From Cricetomys ansorgei (taxonomy: Eukaryota; Chordata; Mammalia; Rodentia; Nesomyidae): a DNA stretch of 64,000 bases. Position 1 is the stretch's first letter. Each line of letters starts with the position of its first letter. The stretch is from NCBI GenBank assembly GCA_026225945.1, contig JAMJFZ010001074.1, positions 557,001 to 621,000 of the forward strand, written 5' to 3'. Below are positions 1 through 10,071 of the stretch, in pieces. The notes beneath the pieces were generated by a model, which was not told the origin of the DNA, did not search any database, and saw nothing but the letters and a program-made list of their open reading frames with translations. A program made the translations under genes and the position numbers.

Positions 1-477
1 GTGTACCTTTCAAAAATAACGGTTAACGATTATTAAGCACCATAATGTTTCCTGATACATACTTATCTAATACCAGTTCCCCTCTCACAGAGCGGGTCAC
101 CGTCCGCACATCCATTCATTTGTAACCAGGTTAATCATGACTTCATGGGTGAGTGGAGAGAAGACAGGACCAGACTGTGCGGGTCTGTAACACCATGCTG
201 CACGGGCCCAGGCTCTGTCCTGTCCCCATGCTGCACCCTTGTCTTCATGTTCTGGACTCCCCACAATACAATTATTAAAATACAAATATTAAAAAAATTA
301 CTATGAGAGGAAGTTGCTCTGTGGTCTAATAAAAAAAATTCACGATAGAATTCTGTTCTGATCTCAGCACTGCTAATTAGCCCTGTGAACAAGAACAAAT
401 AAATGTCTTAACATGACCGTCTCAAAGTCTCCTCATTTAAAAAATGCTGACATGAAACTGAAGGGTCACAAAGTCTA
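1..477. other. intergenic, no recognised repeat
   Basis: Mixed-composition sequence. Only short unsupported frames are present, and I saw no splice-flanked exon. Confidence 0.5.
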
Positions 478-479
478 AC

Positions 480-642
480 CAGGTTTAGTAGCACACACTT
501 GTCATCCCAGGACTTGATAGGCTGAGGCAGGAGGATTTTGAGTTCAAAAGCAACTTTGACTATATAACAAGTTCAAGGCCAGCTTGAGCTACATACTGAA
601 ACCTGTTTGAAAAAAAAAAAAAATATATATATATATATATAT
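480..642 (+). mobile_element. B4/B1-related SINE, with A-tail and (TA)n
   Basis: Reads 'gtagcacacacttgtcatcccagg...gaggcaggagg...aagttcaaggccagc' and ends in a run of 13 A then (TA)n at 624-642. Confidence 0.75.
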
Positions 643-1065
643 AATCTCCCCGGAAACTCGAATTCCATTTAGATGGGGAGCCCAAAGACTAGAAATACTG
701 AGACCCAACCACATTCAGGTAGCTACAGGATAGCTAAAAAGCACCCCCATCTCCTTGCTTCTGTTACAGAGAGGACCCAAAGGGATAATGTTCTTATTTT
801 CTTATTCCTGGAAGCTGTTCCAGGTCCCTGACAGATTTGCTGCTCTTCTCTGTATGATTCTGGCTTTCCTGAGATGGGGAACCCAGAACATTCTAGAGTT
901 GAATATCTGCATCAGTCTGGGTCCAGACAACGGCCCTCTGCCCTGCCTGAAAGAGTTTGTCGACTTGGAGGACCCTAGTTCAGATCCCAGCAGCTCACAA
1001 ACGTCTATAAATCCAGCCCCAGAGGATCTGACACCCTTTCCTGGCCTCTCTGGGTACCTTTGGGC
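643..1065. other. intergenic, apparently unique
   Basis: No repeat recognised. Frames crossing it run into the CA repeat and look accidental. Confidence 0.45.
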
Positions 1066-1150
1066 GTGTGAGCGTGTGTGCGCGCGCGCACGTGCACACA
1101 CACGCGCACGTGCACACACACGCGCACGTGCACACACACACACACACACA
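1066..1150. repeat. Alternating purine-pyrimidine tract with 18-bp tandem unit
   Basis: Contains (GT)n, (CG)n and three exact copies of an 18-bp unit GCGCACGTGCACACACAC at 1086, 1104 and 1122, then (CA)n. Each unit carries CACGTG and the tract can adopt Z-DNA. Confidence 0.9.
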
Positions 1151-2974
1151 ATCCTGAGATAGATGAAAAAGGACCCATGTCAGCACTATCAGCCACCACC
1201 GGAAGGTTACCTAACTGTCCCATGCCCTGGTCTCTGCCTTACTGAAAATTACTGGCTGCACAAGATCGTCGAGAAAACTGCCCCTCGAACTGAAACGTAA
1301 TAGACATGCAATGCTAACTGCTGTTGTAGGTCACACATATGCTGCGAAATCAACCCAACCTGAGGGGTGGTTTATAAATGCGCCACTGAGGAAACGTAAG
1401 AAACCTGTCAAGTCCGCTCAGTGTGTGGCAATAACACATCTGATGGTCCGGCCCAGTGAGCCTCAGGCTTCCAAGATGGGAGCCACTCTGTATTTGACTC
1501 TGTCAACGGAAGCTGTATTCTCGCTCTCCTGAGGCATCCTGGAGCGTGTGCTAAGTGGCGCACAGAGAGTATACATTCTAAGGATAAACAATGATTTCTA
1601 GAGGCGGTACACCTATGGGCATGTATGTTACGAGAGCACAGTAGTCCCAACGCCAGATGACCCACAGAGACTTGGGCCTCTTGGAGATGGCGTTATTATT
1701 GCTTGGCGGTATTCCCGTATGTTTACTGACCTAGTTCCAAGCTTCTAAACACACCCAGCTTATTACCCATAGACACACTAGGCCAAAGAAGAATCTGAAA
1801 GTTTAGTCTTTCCCTTCTTCTTTGCTTTAAGCAAGATTATATTCTGCGGCAAGACACCGCTCATCTCCCATGTTAGTTTCTGCAAAAGAATGACCGCAAA
1901 CACGAGGATTCATGAACTTCCCATGTAGTGGCCAGCTCTGCCGAGGAGTCGGGGGAGAAGGAGGCGAAAGGTCAGTCTAAAGGTGTACTAATTGCAATAT
2001 ACTTGACTGTCCTTAATTTTTTTCTGCCTGTTTTGTTTTAACCAAACAAGATATTTGCGTGTCACTATTTTGTTGTATTGGTTGCATTATATGTACATAT
2101 AGATATGCACATATAATATACGTGTGTTGGTTGGTATATTAATGTCACCACAAAATATGCCAAACAAAGTACAAGACTGTTGTGTTTTCTGTATTAGTCA
2201 GGGGTGATTAAATCTCTTAATGGACTCACAACTATTTGTTTTAACTGCTCCATTCTCCTGATTAAGCAGCAGAAATAATTTGATAAACTATCCAAACAAA
2301 TCACCCACTTGAAATGAATAGTATAGGCCTTCTAAAACTGAAGCTATGTTTATTTATGAGTGGAGAACAGTAAGATGACTAAATTAAATAAGAGATAGGA
2401 AGCTGAAGTCAAACTTATTACATTCCCTCCCCCCCTTCCTGACTGGTAATCTAAATTTAAATTTAAATAAATTTTATTTAAATCAATGCCATCTAAATTA
2501 CCTGCATCAGTGCAATCATCTTGAATAGTGGATGGAGCAGAGAGGAAAAAAAAACACTCAGACATTTGTAGGATGAATAAAAAACAGACCATCATCTTGT
2601 TCTAATTAGAAGAAACATCAAGGGTAAAGTAACCATTTAGGGAATGTACAATATAAAAAAAGAACTCTATGACCTCATATAAGGGACACGATTGGAAGAA
2701 AGCCTTCAAACCAATGTTGGTTAAAACTACCCAATCAAATTCCCTGAACTTTGTGTATCAGTTATTGACACTAAAAACTAAAGTTTTCTTAAAGGATTGC
2801 ATGTGGAAAATGCAAAGATAAAATTCTGAGAAGTTAAAAGGATTGTCAATCAGCATGCTAAAATCTCATCTTGTTCCTACCTCATCAGCCTGAGGTGTTT
2901 AAAATTCATACTGATCTGACAGTATATTGCAGTCTCTTATTCTGAAAGTTATGCCATCCAAATCACCAGTTAAT
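1151..2974. other. intergenic, no recognised SINE
   Basis: Mostly unique-looking sequence, AT-rich from about 2,000, with a self-complementary AAATTTAAATTTAAAT-type patch near 2453-2485. No coding evidence. Confidence 0.5.
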
Positions 2975-3016
2975 CTGTGAGAAAATTAGAACTTCATATG
3001 AAGTTCTAACTCACAG
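2975..3016. repeat. Perfect 24-bp palindrome with extended 7-bp arms
   Basis: The core 2986-3009 is an exact palindrome (half site TTAGAACTTCAT). CTGTGAG at 2975-2981 pairs with CTCACAG at 3010-3016 across a one-sided AAAA bulge. Confidence 0.95.
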
Positions 3017-3028
3017 AACACACTCATA

Positions 3029-3160
3029 GAGTAGTGATTCACACACTTATCATCCCCAAACTTGGGAGCTGGAGGCAGGAGAATTAGGGATTCAAAGTCG
3101 GTCTTGGCTACAATCTGGAGTCCAAGGCTAGCCTGGGGTACATAAGTTCCTGTCTACAAA
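3029..3160 (+). mobile_element. B4/B1-related SINE, diverged
   Basis: 'gattcacacacttatcatccccaaacttggg...ggaggcaggag...ccaaggctagcctggggtacat' matches the B1-like right arm of B4. Confidence 0.7.
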
Positions 3161-3296
3161 GAAGAGGGGTGGGGGAGAAGAAGAGATGAGGAAAGAGGGA
3201 GGGGGAAAGAGAGAGACATACAGAGAGAGAGAGAGAGAGAGACTCTGAAACAGAGAGACAAAGGGAGACAGAGAGATAAAGAGACAGAGCGAGATT
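3157..3296 (+). repeat. GA-rich polypurine tract
   Basis: About 140 bp of almost pure purine on the + strand, including an uninterrupted (GA) run at about 3224-3241. It follows directly from the preceding SINE tail. Confidence 0.9.
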
Positions 3297-3867
3297 CATA
3301 GTGAAATGGCTTGGGCAGAAAGAAGCTACCACTCTCTTTAGAGGTAAGAGAAGTTCAGATTCCTGCTCTGCCGTAATTGCAGATAGCATGAGTATTTATA
3401 AAACTAAATTAATACAATCTCATTTTTTATCATCAGCACCAGAACCTCATCTCATTGAATTTCTTTCCATTCTCCCACTGGCCTGTGACCCTGACCACTC
3501 TCTGATGGTAGACTCTTTTGTTTGCTCTGGGTGTGGCCTCGTGTTGGATAGAACACCAGAGCAAAGCAGGATGCAGGTGTGTGAGAACAGGAATGCTAGC
3601 TGGTTTGGGGGTGCCATACCCAGTGGTGCTTCACGCTCATTTCCTGTGATTTGCTGCTTTGGATCTGAACTGCACCGTTCTGCATTAGCCACCAGCTGAA
3701 GATAATACAGGCTGTAGTCATCAGATGAGTCAGTCTCACCCCTCCGGAGGCCATCTGTCACCAACATTCAGAACAGCAGTATAGCCAGCTCCTGTAAAGA
3801 AATGTGCTTTCCTCAGTGAGGCCCGTGCTGTTGTAGCAGCTCCCCCAGGGACTTTATTAGAAATGCA
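3297..3867. other. intergenic, apparently unique
   Basis: A 132-codon open frame crosses 3301-3699, but it has no similarity I recognise and no coding context. Confidence 0.45.
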
Positions 3868-4003
3868 CGTTTTTTGGTTTTGAGTGGGAGTGGGGATAGA
3901 GTTAAATAGGCTTTCGTATGTAGCCCAGGCTGAAATAAAACTGGATTCTCCTGCTTCAGCCAACCAAGTGCTAATGGTTCAGGTGTACGCCACCACGCCA
4001 GGC
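3868..4003 (-). mobile_element. B1-related SINE, diverged
   Basis: Reverse-strand B1 features: 'gtatgtagcccaggctg', 'ctcctgcttcagcc', then 'gtgtacgccaccacgccaggct'. Confidence 0.65.
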
Positions 4004-4112
4004 TAGAAAGACGCAGTCTTGAGCCCACACCACAACTAGCAGCTAAAAAACTCCAACAGGTCCAGCAGCTTGAGTATGAAACATCTCCAGGTGATTCTGA
4101 CATATGCTAAAG

Positions 4113-4339
4113 CAGTGGTTCTCAACCTTCCTAATGCTGCGACCCTTTAACACAGTTCCTCATGTGGTGATCCCCAACCATAAAATTATTTTTGTTGCTA
4201 CTTCATAACTGTAACTTTGCTATTGTTATGAATCGTAATGTCAATATCTGATATGCAGATAGTCTTAGGTGACTCCTGTGAAAGGGACCTTTGACCCACT
4301 CCCACAAAGGGGTTGTGACCCACAGGTTGAGAACCCCTG
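4113..4339 (+). mobile_element. URR1 non-autonomous hAT-Charlie DNA transposon
   Basis: Terminal inverted repeats 'cagtggttctcaacc' and 'ggttgagaacccctg' enclose the typical interior (gaccctttaacacagttcc, ccaaccataaaattatt). No intact 8-bp target duplication is visible. Confidence 0.9.
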
Positions 4340-5185
4340 GGTTGTCAATGTTAGAATTCATTTTGTGTGTGTGAGACTTTGATTATATCATAAAGCTGCC
4401 AACGCCTCAATTTCATGTTCACATTACTTTGTTTTATACATGCCTATGAAAACTTAGAGGTAGTGAGTTTGAGGGAAGATTTGCGGGACCACTGCAGAGT
4501 GCATTTAACAACAACCAACGTTGGGTTTCTAGTCAGAGTCTTAATGGACCAGCACATGAATCTCTTTTTCCAACACAACTTGCTGAGAAAGAATAGCTTT
4601 CTTGACTGGTGCAGGCATCCCACAGTCACCCCGTGGACCTTCTTGCTGTTACTGTGTCTACATACGGAGACAGTTTGATGTCAGGAAAGGCCCTGAGTCC
4701 CAGGTGCGAGGTCTGCGGGACACCCGGCCCTGCCAGCACTAGCATCTAGGCCTCTCTTCTTCACCGTGGCCAGGCCCTATAGCCAGAACCTGCAGCCAAG
4801 AGAGCATCACCCTTGCCTCTTCCCCTTTCACCCTGTCAAATGTTCTCACCTTCCTCTACCCTACCTATCTTCTGGGCCTTTAGAGCTTGAAGCAGGCTGG
4901 AGGTGGGCAGGGCCGGGTGAGCTCAGCACTGTCTCCAGACCTTCTCCAGCAAGACCCACCTACGCCCTCTCATTCCCCACTGTTCTGCTTCGGCTGCCTC
5001 TCCTCAGACAACAAACTGAGCAGTGGGGCCTCAGAGACGATGGGGACCACGGCTAGCTGCAGGCCTGCAGCTCTGTAGGCTCTCGAGAACTCGCTTTTGA
5101 AGCCTCAGTGTCTAACTCAGTTCTTCAGAGCCTTTCTGGCTATCCTGCCCCTGTTTTCCACTCCTCTCGTACCCTCCCCTCTTTC
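4340..5185. other. intergenic, apparently unique
   Basis: No repeat recognised between the URR1 copy and the next B1. GC content is moderately raised at 4,680-5,080. No splice-supported frame. Confidence 0.4.
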
Positions 5186-5309
5186 CCAGCACTCAGGAGG
5201 CAGAGGCAGGCAGATCTCTGTGAGTTCGAGGCCAGCTGGTCTACACAGTGAGTACCAGGAGAGCCAGAGTTACAATAGAGAAACCCTGACTCCAAACAAA
5301 CAAAGAAAG
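5186..5309 (+). mobile_element. B1 SINE, 5'-truncated
   Basis: Begins at 'cccagcactcaggaggcag' without the usual first ~20 bp, and ends in an AAACAAACAAAG tail. Confidence 0.85.
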
Positions 5310-5338
5310 GAGGATGTTTGTTCTAGATTTTAAAACAT

Positions 5339-5531
5339 TCTTTTTTTATAATTTATTTTTATTTTATGTTCACTGGTGTTTTCCCTGCATGTATGTCTGT
5401 GTGAGGGTGTCAGATACCCCCAAACTGGAGTTACAGACAGTTGTGAGATGCCTTGTGGGTGCTGGGAATTGAACCTGGGTCCTTTGGAAGAGCAGCCAGT
5501 GCTTTTAACTGCTGAGCCATCTCTCTAGCCC
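5339..5531 (-). mobile_element. B2 SINE, near full length
   Basis: Reads in reverse from the T-rich tail through 'tgcatgtatgtctgtgtgagggtgtcaga' pieces to 'gagccatctctctagcccc', the tRNA-like head. Confidence 0.9.
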
Positions 5532-5754
5532 CTTAGAAAAATTCTTTATCAGAGTAAAAAGATGCTAAGGAGGAGCTCAGGGTGTCACATTTCAGGTGCT
5601 CACTCCCTAAGCTACATTCTTAGTCTCACTTGGTAAAATAGAAAACAGTGTAACTGTTGCCGTAATGCCTGAGCTATTCTACCTCTGGACAGAAGAAAAC
5701 ATCTGCTATGCCCGTGATCAGTTATGCAACAGTGGAGCTGCATTATCCACTCCT

Positions 5755-5915
5755 TGTTTTTGGTTTGTTTGTTTGGTTGGTTGTTGGTTGGTTGGCCGGT
5801 CTCTATGTCAGGATGACTTGGTTTGGAGCCTGGGTTTACCTACTTCAGATTGTCTGGCTTCATTCAGAGTTCTGACTTTGGAGTGCTGGGATTACGCATA
5901 CCGCCATGCCCAGCC
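5755..5915 (-). mobile_element. B1-related SINE, strongly diverged
   Basis: A GTTT/GGTT-rich tail is followed by degenerate B1 sequence ending 'gtgctgggattacgcataccgccatgcccagccc'. Confidence 0.6.
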
Positions 5916-5929
5916 CACACTCCCTCTGC

Positions 5930-6540
5930 TAATAGGTCCGAGTGACATGGAATAAAAATCCAGAAGTTGTGACTGTAGACTCCACAAACTTGTTCTGCGA
6001 GCGGAGTCGTGGGACTCAAAATCCTTTGGGATTCCTGCCCCAGTGGAAACTGGGCGCACCCTCTTCCATGGAAGCAGTCAAATTCAAGTTTAGATCCTGC
6101 CTCCTGCTGGAAGGGACTTGACAGGAATAATCAAACAGGAAGCCCTGGTTGGGCCTCATTCTGTGGAGCTCTTTTTTGGTGGTGGGGGAAGGTTAAAGCA
6201 GCCTTCTGCTTACAAGAGAGTGAGAGGCAGAGAGGGAACAACAGAAATTTCGAGACAAACATTGCCCTTGAGACTTTGACCCGACCAAAACCAAGATCCT
6301 TAAATGCAAATCTCTCACAGAGGGGCAGTCCTGATGCAGTTGATGGGGCCCCTCCAACATGAGAGGTAAATTGTGCCCAGAATACATCTACAGAGGCAAA
6401 AAACTAAACGCATCGCTTCCTGTATCCATGGTCCCTCCCGCCCTGTAGTGGTTACCTTCAGCCTAGACTCCGACATGGAGATGGAGCAGCCCCAAGTAGA
6501 AGCTGCTAATGGACCCTGAGAGCTGTGCCACGACCCAAGC
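5930..6540. other. intergenic, apparently unique
   Basis: A 117-codon frame at 6009-6362 and a short in-frame block at about 6440-6510 are present. Neither resembles a protein I can name. It abuts the L1 fragment. Confidence 0.4.
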
Positions 6541-6544
6541 TCAG

Positions 6545-6910
6545 CTAAATGACACTTAATGGCAAAACACTGAAAGCTGTCCCTCTGAGATGGAAATTGA
6601 AACAGGGACACCACCCGATATCACCACTTTGATTGGATACTGGACAGAGACAGTATGAGAAAAGGTAAACGTATATTTATATAATTGGAAAGGAAGAAAT
6701 AAATTGTTGTTATTCACAGATGACTTCCTTGTAAACACAGAAGCCCAACAAATAGACTGGATTAGCAGAATGCAACAATGTCACTGTTAGCTATTAAATC
6801 AAATGTCAATTGCATGGCCAAAACTCAACTGCATTTTCATATACTAACCAACAGAATTCAAAGAGGAAAATGGAACCATTCATATGTACAATAGCGAAAA
6901 AATCATAAGC
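6545..6910 (+). pseudogene. L1 ORF2 reverse-transcriptase fragment, decayed
   Basis: The stretch 'ttattcacagatgacttccttg' encodes L-F-T-D-D-F, the degenerate [Y/F]xDD box of LINE-1 reverse transcriptase. Flanking phrases match L1 ORF2 ('gaaagctgtccctctgagat', 'tttcatatactaaccaaca', 'aaccattcatatgtacaatag'). It is broken by frameshifts and stops, is about 0.37 kb of a 6-kb element, and is truncated at both ends. Confidence 0.75.
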
Positions 6911-6929
6911 ACCTTAAAACATGTGTATA

Positions 6930-7040
6930 AGCTGGGCGTGGTGATGCACAGCTGTGATTTATGCATTCAGAAGACTGCAGAAGGAGGATTGCCAGTTCAA
7001 GGCCAGTCTGGGCGCCATAGTAAGACCCTTCCTACAAAAG
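6930..7040 (+). mobile_element. B1/PB1-related SINE
   Basis: 'gctgggcgtggtgatgcaca...ggaggattgccagttcaaggccagtctgggc'. It lies just after the L1 fragment. Confidence 0.75.
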
Positions 7041-7216
7041 CAGACTGGAAACTTTGCCAAAGATTGTAACAATGTATGTGAAGTCAACAGAGAAGGCTAA
7101 GTCCATGGATATACTTTGTCTATGGAGAAAGACAGTTGCCGTTGTAACAGGTCTCCAGTTTCTCCTTAGGACATTCTAAAACTGTAAGTACACTTGGCAA
7201 TCCTTCTGCTGAGATG

Positions 7217-7220
7217 CAAT

Positions 7221-7258
<38 letters not shown>
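7217..7258. repeat. (GT)n microsatellite
   Basis: About 20 uninterrupted GT units at the 3' end of a minus-strand B4-type element. Confidence 0.95.
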
Positions 7259-7545
7259 CGGGCACACTTGCCCATGAAGGCACAAATGTGAAAGCAAGGG
7301 AATAATGTCTGGATGTATCCCTCAATCGCCCCCAACTTTTTGAGACACAGTCTCTCACTGACCTGGGGCTTCCCATTTTGGCAAGGCTGATTGGCCAGCA
7401 AGTCCCAGGACCCACCTGTCTGCTAGTCAGCTCTGGAGTTACAGGCTCACACCATTACACCCAGCTGTTTCATCCATAGTGTTGAAGGTTCGAACTTCAT
7501 GTTTGTATCAAGCACTTTACCAACAGAGGCATTCCTCAGCACTAT
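7259..7545 (-). mobile_element. B4-type SINE (tRNA-like head plus B1-like body)
   Basis: Reverse reading gives 'tttttgagacacagtctctcac', 'ggccagcaagtcccagg' and a decayed tRNA-like head near 7500-7545. Confidence 0.65.
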
Positions 7546-7576
7546 GAACTCTCCCATGAACTCTCATGAACATGCT

Positions 7577-7700
7577 CTCATATTGTAGCCTTGGCTAGCC
7601 TGGAATTCATCATGTACACCAGGCTAGCTTTGAACTCACAACAATTCTCCTGCCTCTGCTTCCTGAGTGCTGCAATTAAAGGCATGTTCCCCAAGACTCT
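7577..7700 (-). mobile_element. B1-related SINE
   Basis: 'gtagccttggctagcctgg', 'gaactcacaacaattctcctgcctctgcttcctgagtgctg' fits reverse B1. Confidence 0.75.
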
Positions 7701-7732
7701 AAAAATATCTGGTTTTAGTTTTTGTTTTATAT

Positions 7733-7850
7733 GGTTTTTTGACACAGGGTCTATGTAGGCCAGCCAGGCCTAGAACTTACTATGTAGATCAGGCTGGCCT
7801 TGAACTCACGGAGATCCATCTGCCTGGATCAAATGCATACGCCGTCACAC
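7733..7850 (-). mobile_element. B1 SINE
   Basis: 'tttttgacacagggtctatg' to 'ctggccttgaactcacgg', lacking a clean 3' consensus after the ctgcct box. Confidence 0.75.
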
Positions 7851-7975
7851 CCAAATCCTTTTTAAAAATCTGATCAGAAAGCATTTAGAAGGTAGACTTA
7901 CTACATTCTGAGTCTGCTGGATATATCCCAATTTCAAGGAAATATACCTATATCTAATTTATATCTACGTCGGTT

Positions 7976-7994
7976 CTGTGTGTGTGTGTGTGTT
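7976..7994. repeat. short (GT)n
   Basis: About nine GT units immediately left of the GC-rich islet. Confidence 0.9.
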
Positions 7995-8300
7995 CCGGGT
8001 CCCGTGCGGTCCCGCTGGTCGGCGGCTGATATCCCACCCGCAGCAGTCTAGGATCCGTTTTGCTGGCCAGGCGCAGGCCCCAGAATCGCGGTTCGGGGAC
8101 CTTTCGTGAAGCTGTCCACCCGCAGACCTGAGAAACTGAAGAGCCGCGAAGAAAGCTCTGGAGACAGCGTCTGGTGGACACGAAACTCCTCTATTATTGG
8201 GCTTTTCCCTGTTTTAATATCTTCCCGGGGAAGGCAGGGTTTCTCCCCGGGGCGGAGAAGCCTTAATTGGCATGGCAGGGTGGGGGCACCTGGTCTTGTG
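7995..8300. other. isolated GC-rich, CpG-containing islet
   Basis: CpGs are clustered (tcccgtgcggtcccg, ggtcggcggc, atcgcggttcggggac, cccggggcggag) far from the Jmy island and unlike the flanking AT-rich DNA. It could be a distal promoter or enhancer, or the 5' region of an unrecognised transposon. Confidence 0.6.
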
Positions 8301-8484
8301 GTCTTTGCAAAGACAAAGGTGCATAATTTGCCATGGGGCAGGCAGAAAGCTTGCCAGTTTGTTTACTGTGAGTAGCCTCCAGGGCTTAGAAGAGAAGGAG
8401 CTCCCAGAGCATCCTGCTAGCCCACCTGGGGAGGGCGAGGAGCTCTTTTGCCGCTTCCACTTACTCTTTAGCCCCAGAGGCCTA

Positions 8485-8531
8485 CATATATATCTGTATC
8501 TGTATCTGTATCTATATCTATAGCTATATCT
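8485..8531 (+). repeat. (CTGTAT)n / (CTATAT)n tandem repeat
   Basis: Hexamer array around 'tatctgtatctgtatctg'. It makes a spurious YRYRYR frame on the other strand. Confidence 0.9.
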
Positions 8532-8535
8532 GCCT

Positions 8536-8645
8536 AGTGGAGAAGAACTGTAATTCCAGATAATCCAGAAACCAAGATCACAGGTGCTACGGCTGCCTGG
8601 GACATAGAACAAGTTCAAGGCCAGCCTAGGTAACCCAGACTCCAT
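8536..8645 (+). mobile_element. B4-related SINE right arm, diverged
   Basis: 'ctgtaattccagataatcc...caagttcaaggccagcctaggtaac' matches the B1-like arm. Confidence 0.6.
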
Positions 8646-8654
8646 GGTAGAAGT

Positions 8655-8760
8655 GGGGGCTGGTTAGACCTCTCAGTGACAGAGTGGCTGCCTATCAGCC
8701 ACAGCATGCCTGCAGTCCTAGATTTGATCCAGCACTGGAATCAAAAAGATATAAATATAT
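8655..8760 (+). mobile_element. ID-related SINE, diverged
   Basis: 'ggggctggttagacctctcagtgacagagtggctgcc...gatttgatccagcactgg' follows the A and B boxes of the tRNA-derived head. Confidence 0.6.
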
Positions 8761-8956
8761 TCATCCTTACAGATGCTGGGATTCGGTGGTTGCAGAAGGC
8801 GACCAATAGCTCTAGATTCAGGAGAAAGAAGAGTGTTCATTTGTGAGCAGACTTGGATATGAAGAAGGCTCCCGTGTGGAAGGCTGAGGGACCTATGCAC
8901 TGGATCTGACAGGGACCATTAGGAGTCTGCTTGTGTTGGGTCTCAAGACCAGCATG

Positions 8957-9085
8957 GATTTTAAATTTTTCTTTGTTTTCATTCTGAGATGGGGTCTTGT
9001 GATATTACCCAGGCTGTTCTCCAAATCAAGATCCTCCTGCCCCAGCCTCCTGAATAGCTGGGACAAAGGCACACCACCAGGCCCA
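8957..9085 (-). mobile_element. B1/PB1-related SINE
   Basis: 'ctgagatggggtcttg', 'cccaggctgttctcc', 'cagcctcctgaatagctggga' — an old, monomeric 7SL-type sequence. Confidence 0.65.
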
Positions 9086-9089
9086 ACCA

Positions 9090-9868
9090 GAATAGGTCTT
9101 TTAACTAACTGGAATTCACCATTAGTCTCAGTGCCATGCTAAAGTTTTGAGTCTGGCCCAGAATTAGAGAAAATGAAGCAAATAAAGAAGTGGTTTGTTG
9201 GAAATGAAGGGATTTGGCATCGTTGTAACTCTGGGGGAAGAGAGCTGGTGTGTCAATACAGCCACGAGCAAATAACCCCGTGGAGTTGAGCAGAAGGGAC
9301 CGTGGTGAGGCAGCTGGCCCTTGTTCAGATGGCCTAAGTCCCGGAGATAGGGCCAGCCCAAACCCCTCCATCAGCTTCTGTCCTCTGGCCCTACTTAACG
9401 CTGATTCCTCCAAACATAAAGTTGGGGCAGTGGGACTTGCCAGTTTTGTGAGGCCGAGGTCCAGGGTGGGGATTGATTAGCGTTGGAAAGTGCTGCCCTT
9501 TGCTTTGGTTTCTGTGTTTTCTCGGGATGAAAGCCAGGTCGTGATGGAGTGCTGGGGGAGCTAAGGGTTGTTGTATGTCACTCGGGATGTGCTGAGTGGA
9601 GAGCGAGGGATGGAACGGGAGGCTGTAGAGCTGTTCGAGGCATCAAGAAGGCCACACCTCCAAACAAGCGACAGAACTCCCCAAGGTGGCGGAGGAGGGG
9701 GCCTAGAAACCCCTGAAGATCCCAAACCAGCAAAGTTATGTGTGCTTGGACTTCGTGAGGGAGGGCACAGGGCAACCCACAAGCAAGGAAAACGTGACAA
9801 ACTGAGTGAGGCATACTCTGTTAGAGCAACACACCATCTGCCAACATCTGTAAAACAAGCGCCCAGGG
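9090..9868. other. intergenic, apparently unique
   Basis: GC-moderate sequence without recognised repeats. Overlapping frames of ~115 codons on both strands at 9561-9915 end inside the URR1 copy, which argues against coding. Confidence 0.45.
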
Positions 9869-10071
9869 TAGCAGTTCTCAACCTGTGGGTCACCACCCCT
9901 CTGGCGCTCAACTGACCCTTACACAGGGGGCTAAGACCATCTGCATATCAGATGCTTGCATTACCATTCATAACAGTAAGTAAAATTATGCTTATGAAGT
10001 AGCGATGAAAATAATGTTACGGCTAGGGGTCCCCACAACATGAGGAGCTTTAAGAAGGTGGAGACTACTCT
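9869..10071 (-). mobile_element. URR1 hAT-Charlie DNA transposon, diverged
   Basis: 'gcagttctcaacctgtgggtcacc' type terminus on the left, 'gcatatcagatgc' and 'catgaggagctttaagaaggtgga' on the right; opposite orientation to the copies at 4.1 and 59.4 kb. Confidence 0.8.

Noticed and set aside
755..1162. 135-codon plus-strand frame ending in ARAHTRARAHT
   Set aside because: Its C-terminal third is the translated CA/CG tandem repeat. No homology and no splice context.
3301..3699. 132-codon plus-strand frame
   Set aside because: Starts at the end of a polypurine tract, no recognisable domain, and overlapped by a similar-length antisense frame.
6400..6540. Short in-frame block resembling a conserved acidic peptide
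   Set aside because: About 30 codons before a stop, no ATG or splice sites, and no family I can name. Too short to claim a pseudogene.
8214..8645. 143-codon minus-strand frame with YRYRYR repeat
   Set aside because: The repeat is the translation of a hexamer microsatellite and the frame crosses SINE pieces.
9561..9915. Overlapping 115-116-codon frames on both strands
   Set aside because: Both run into the URR1 transposon terminus and cannot both be real. No similarity recognised.
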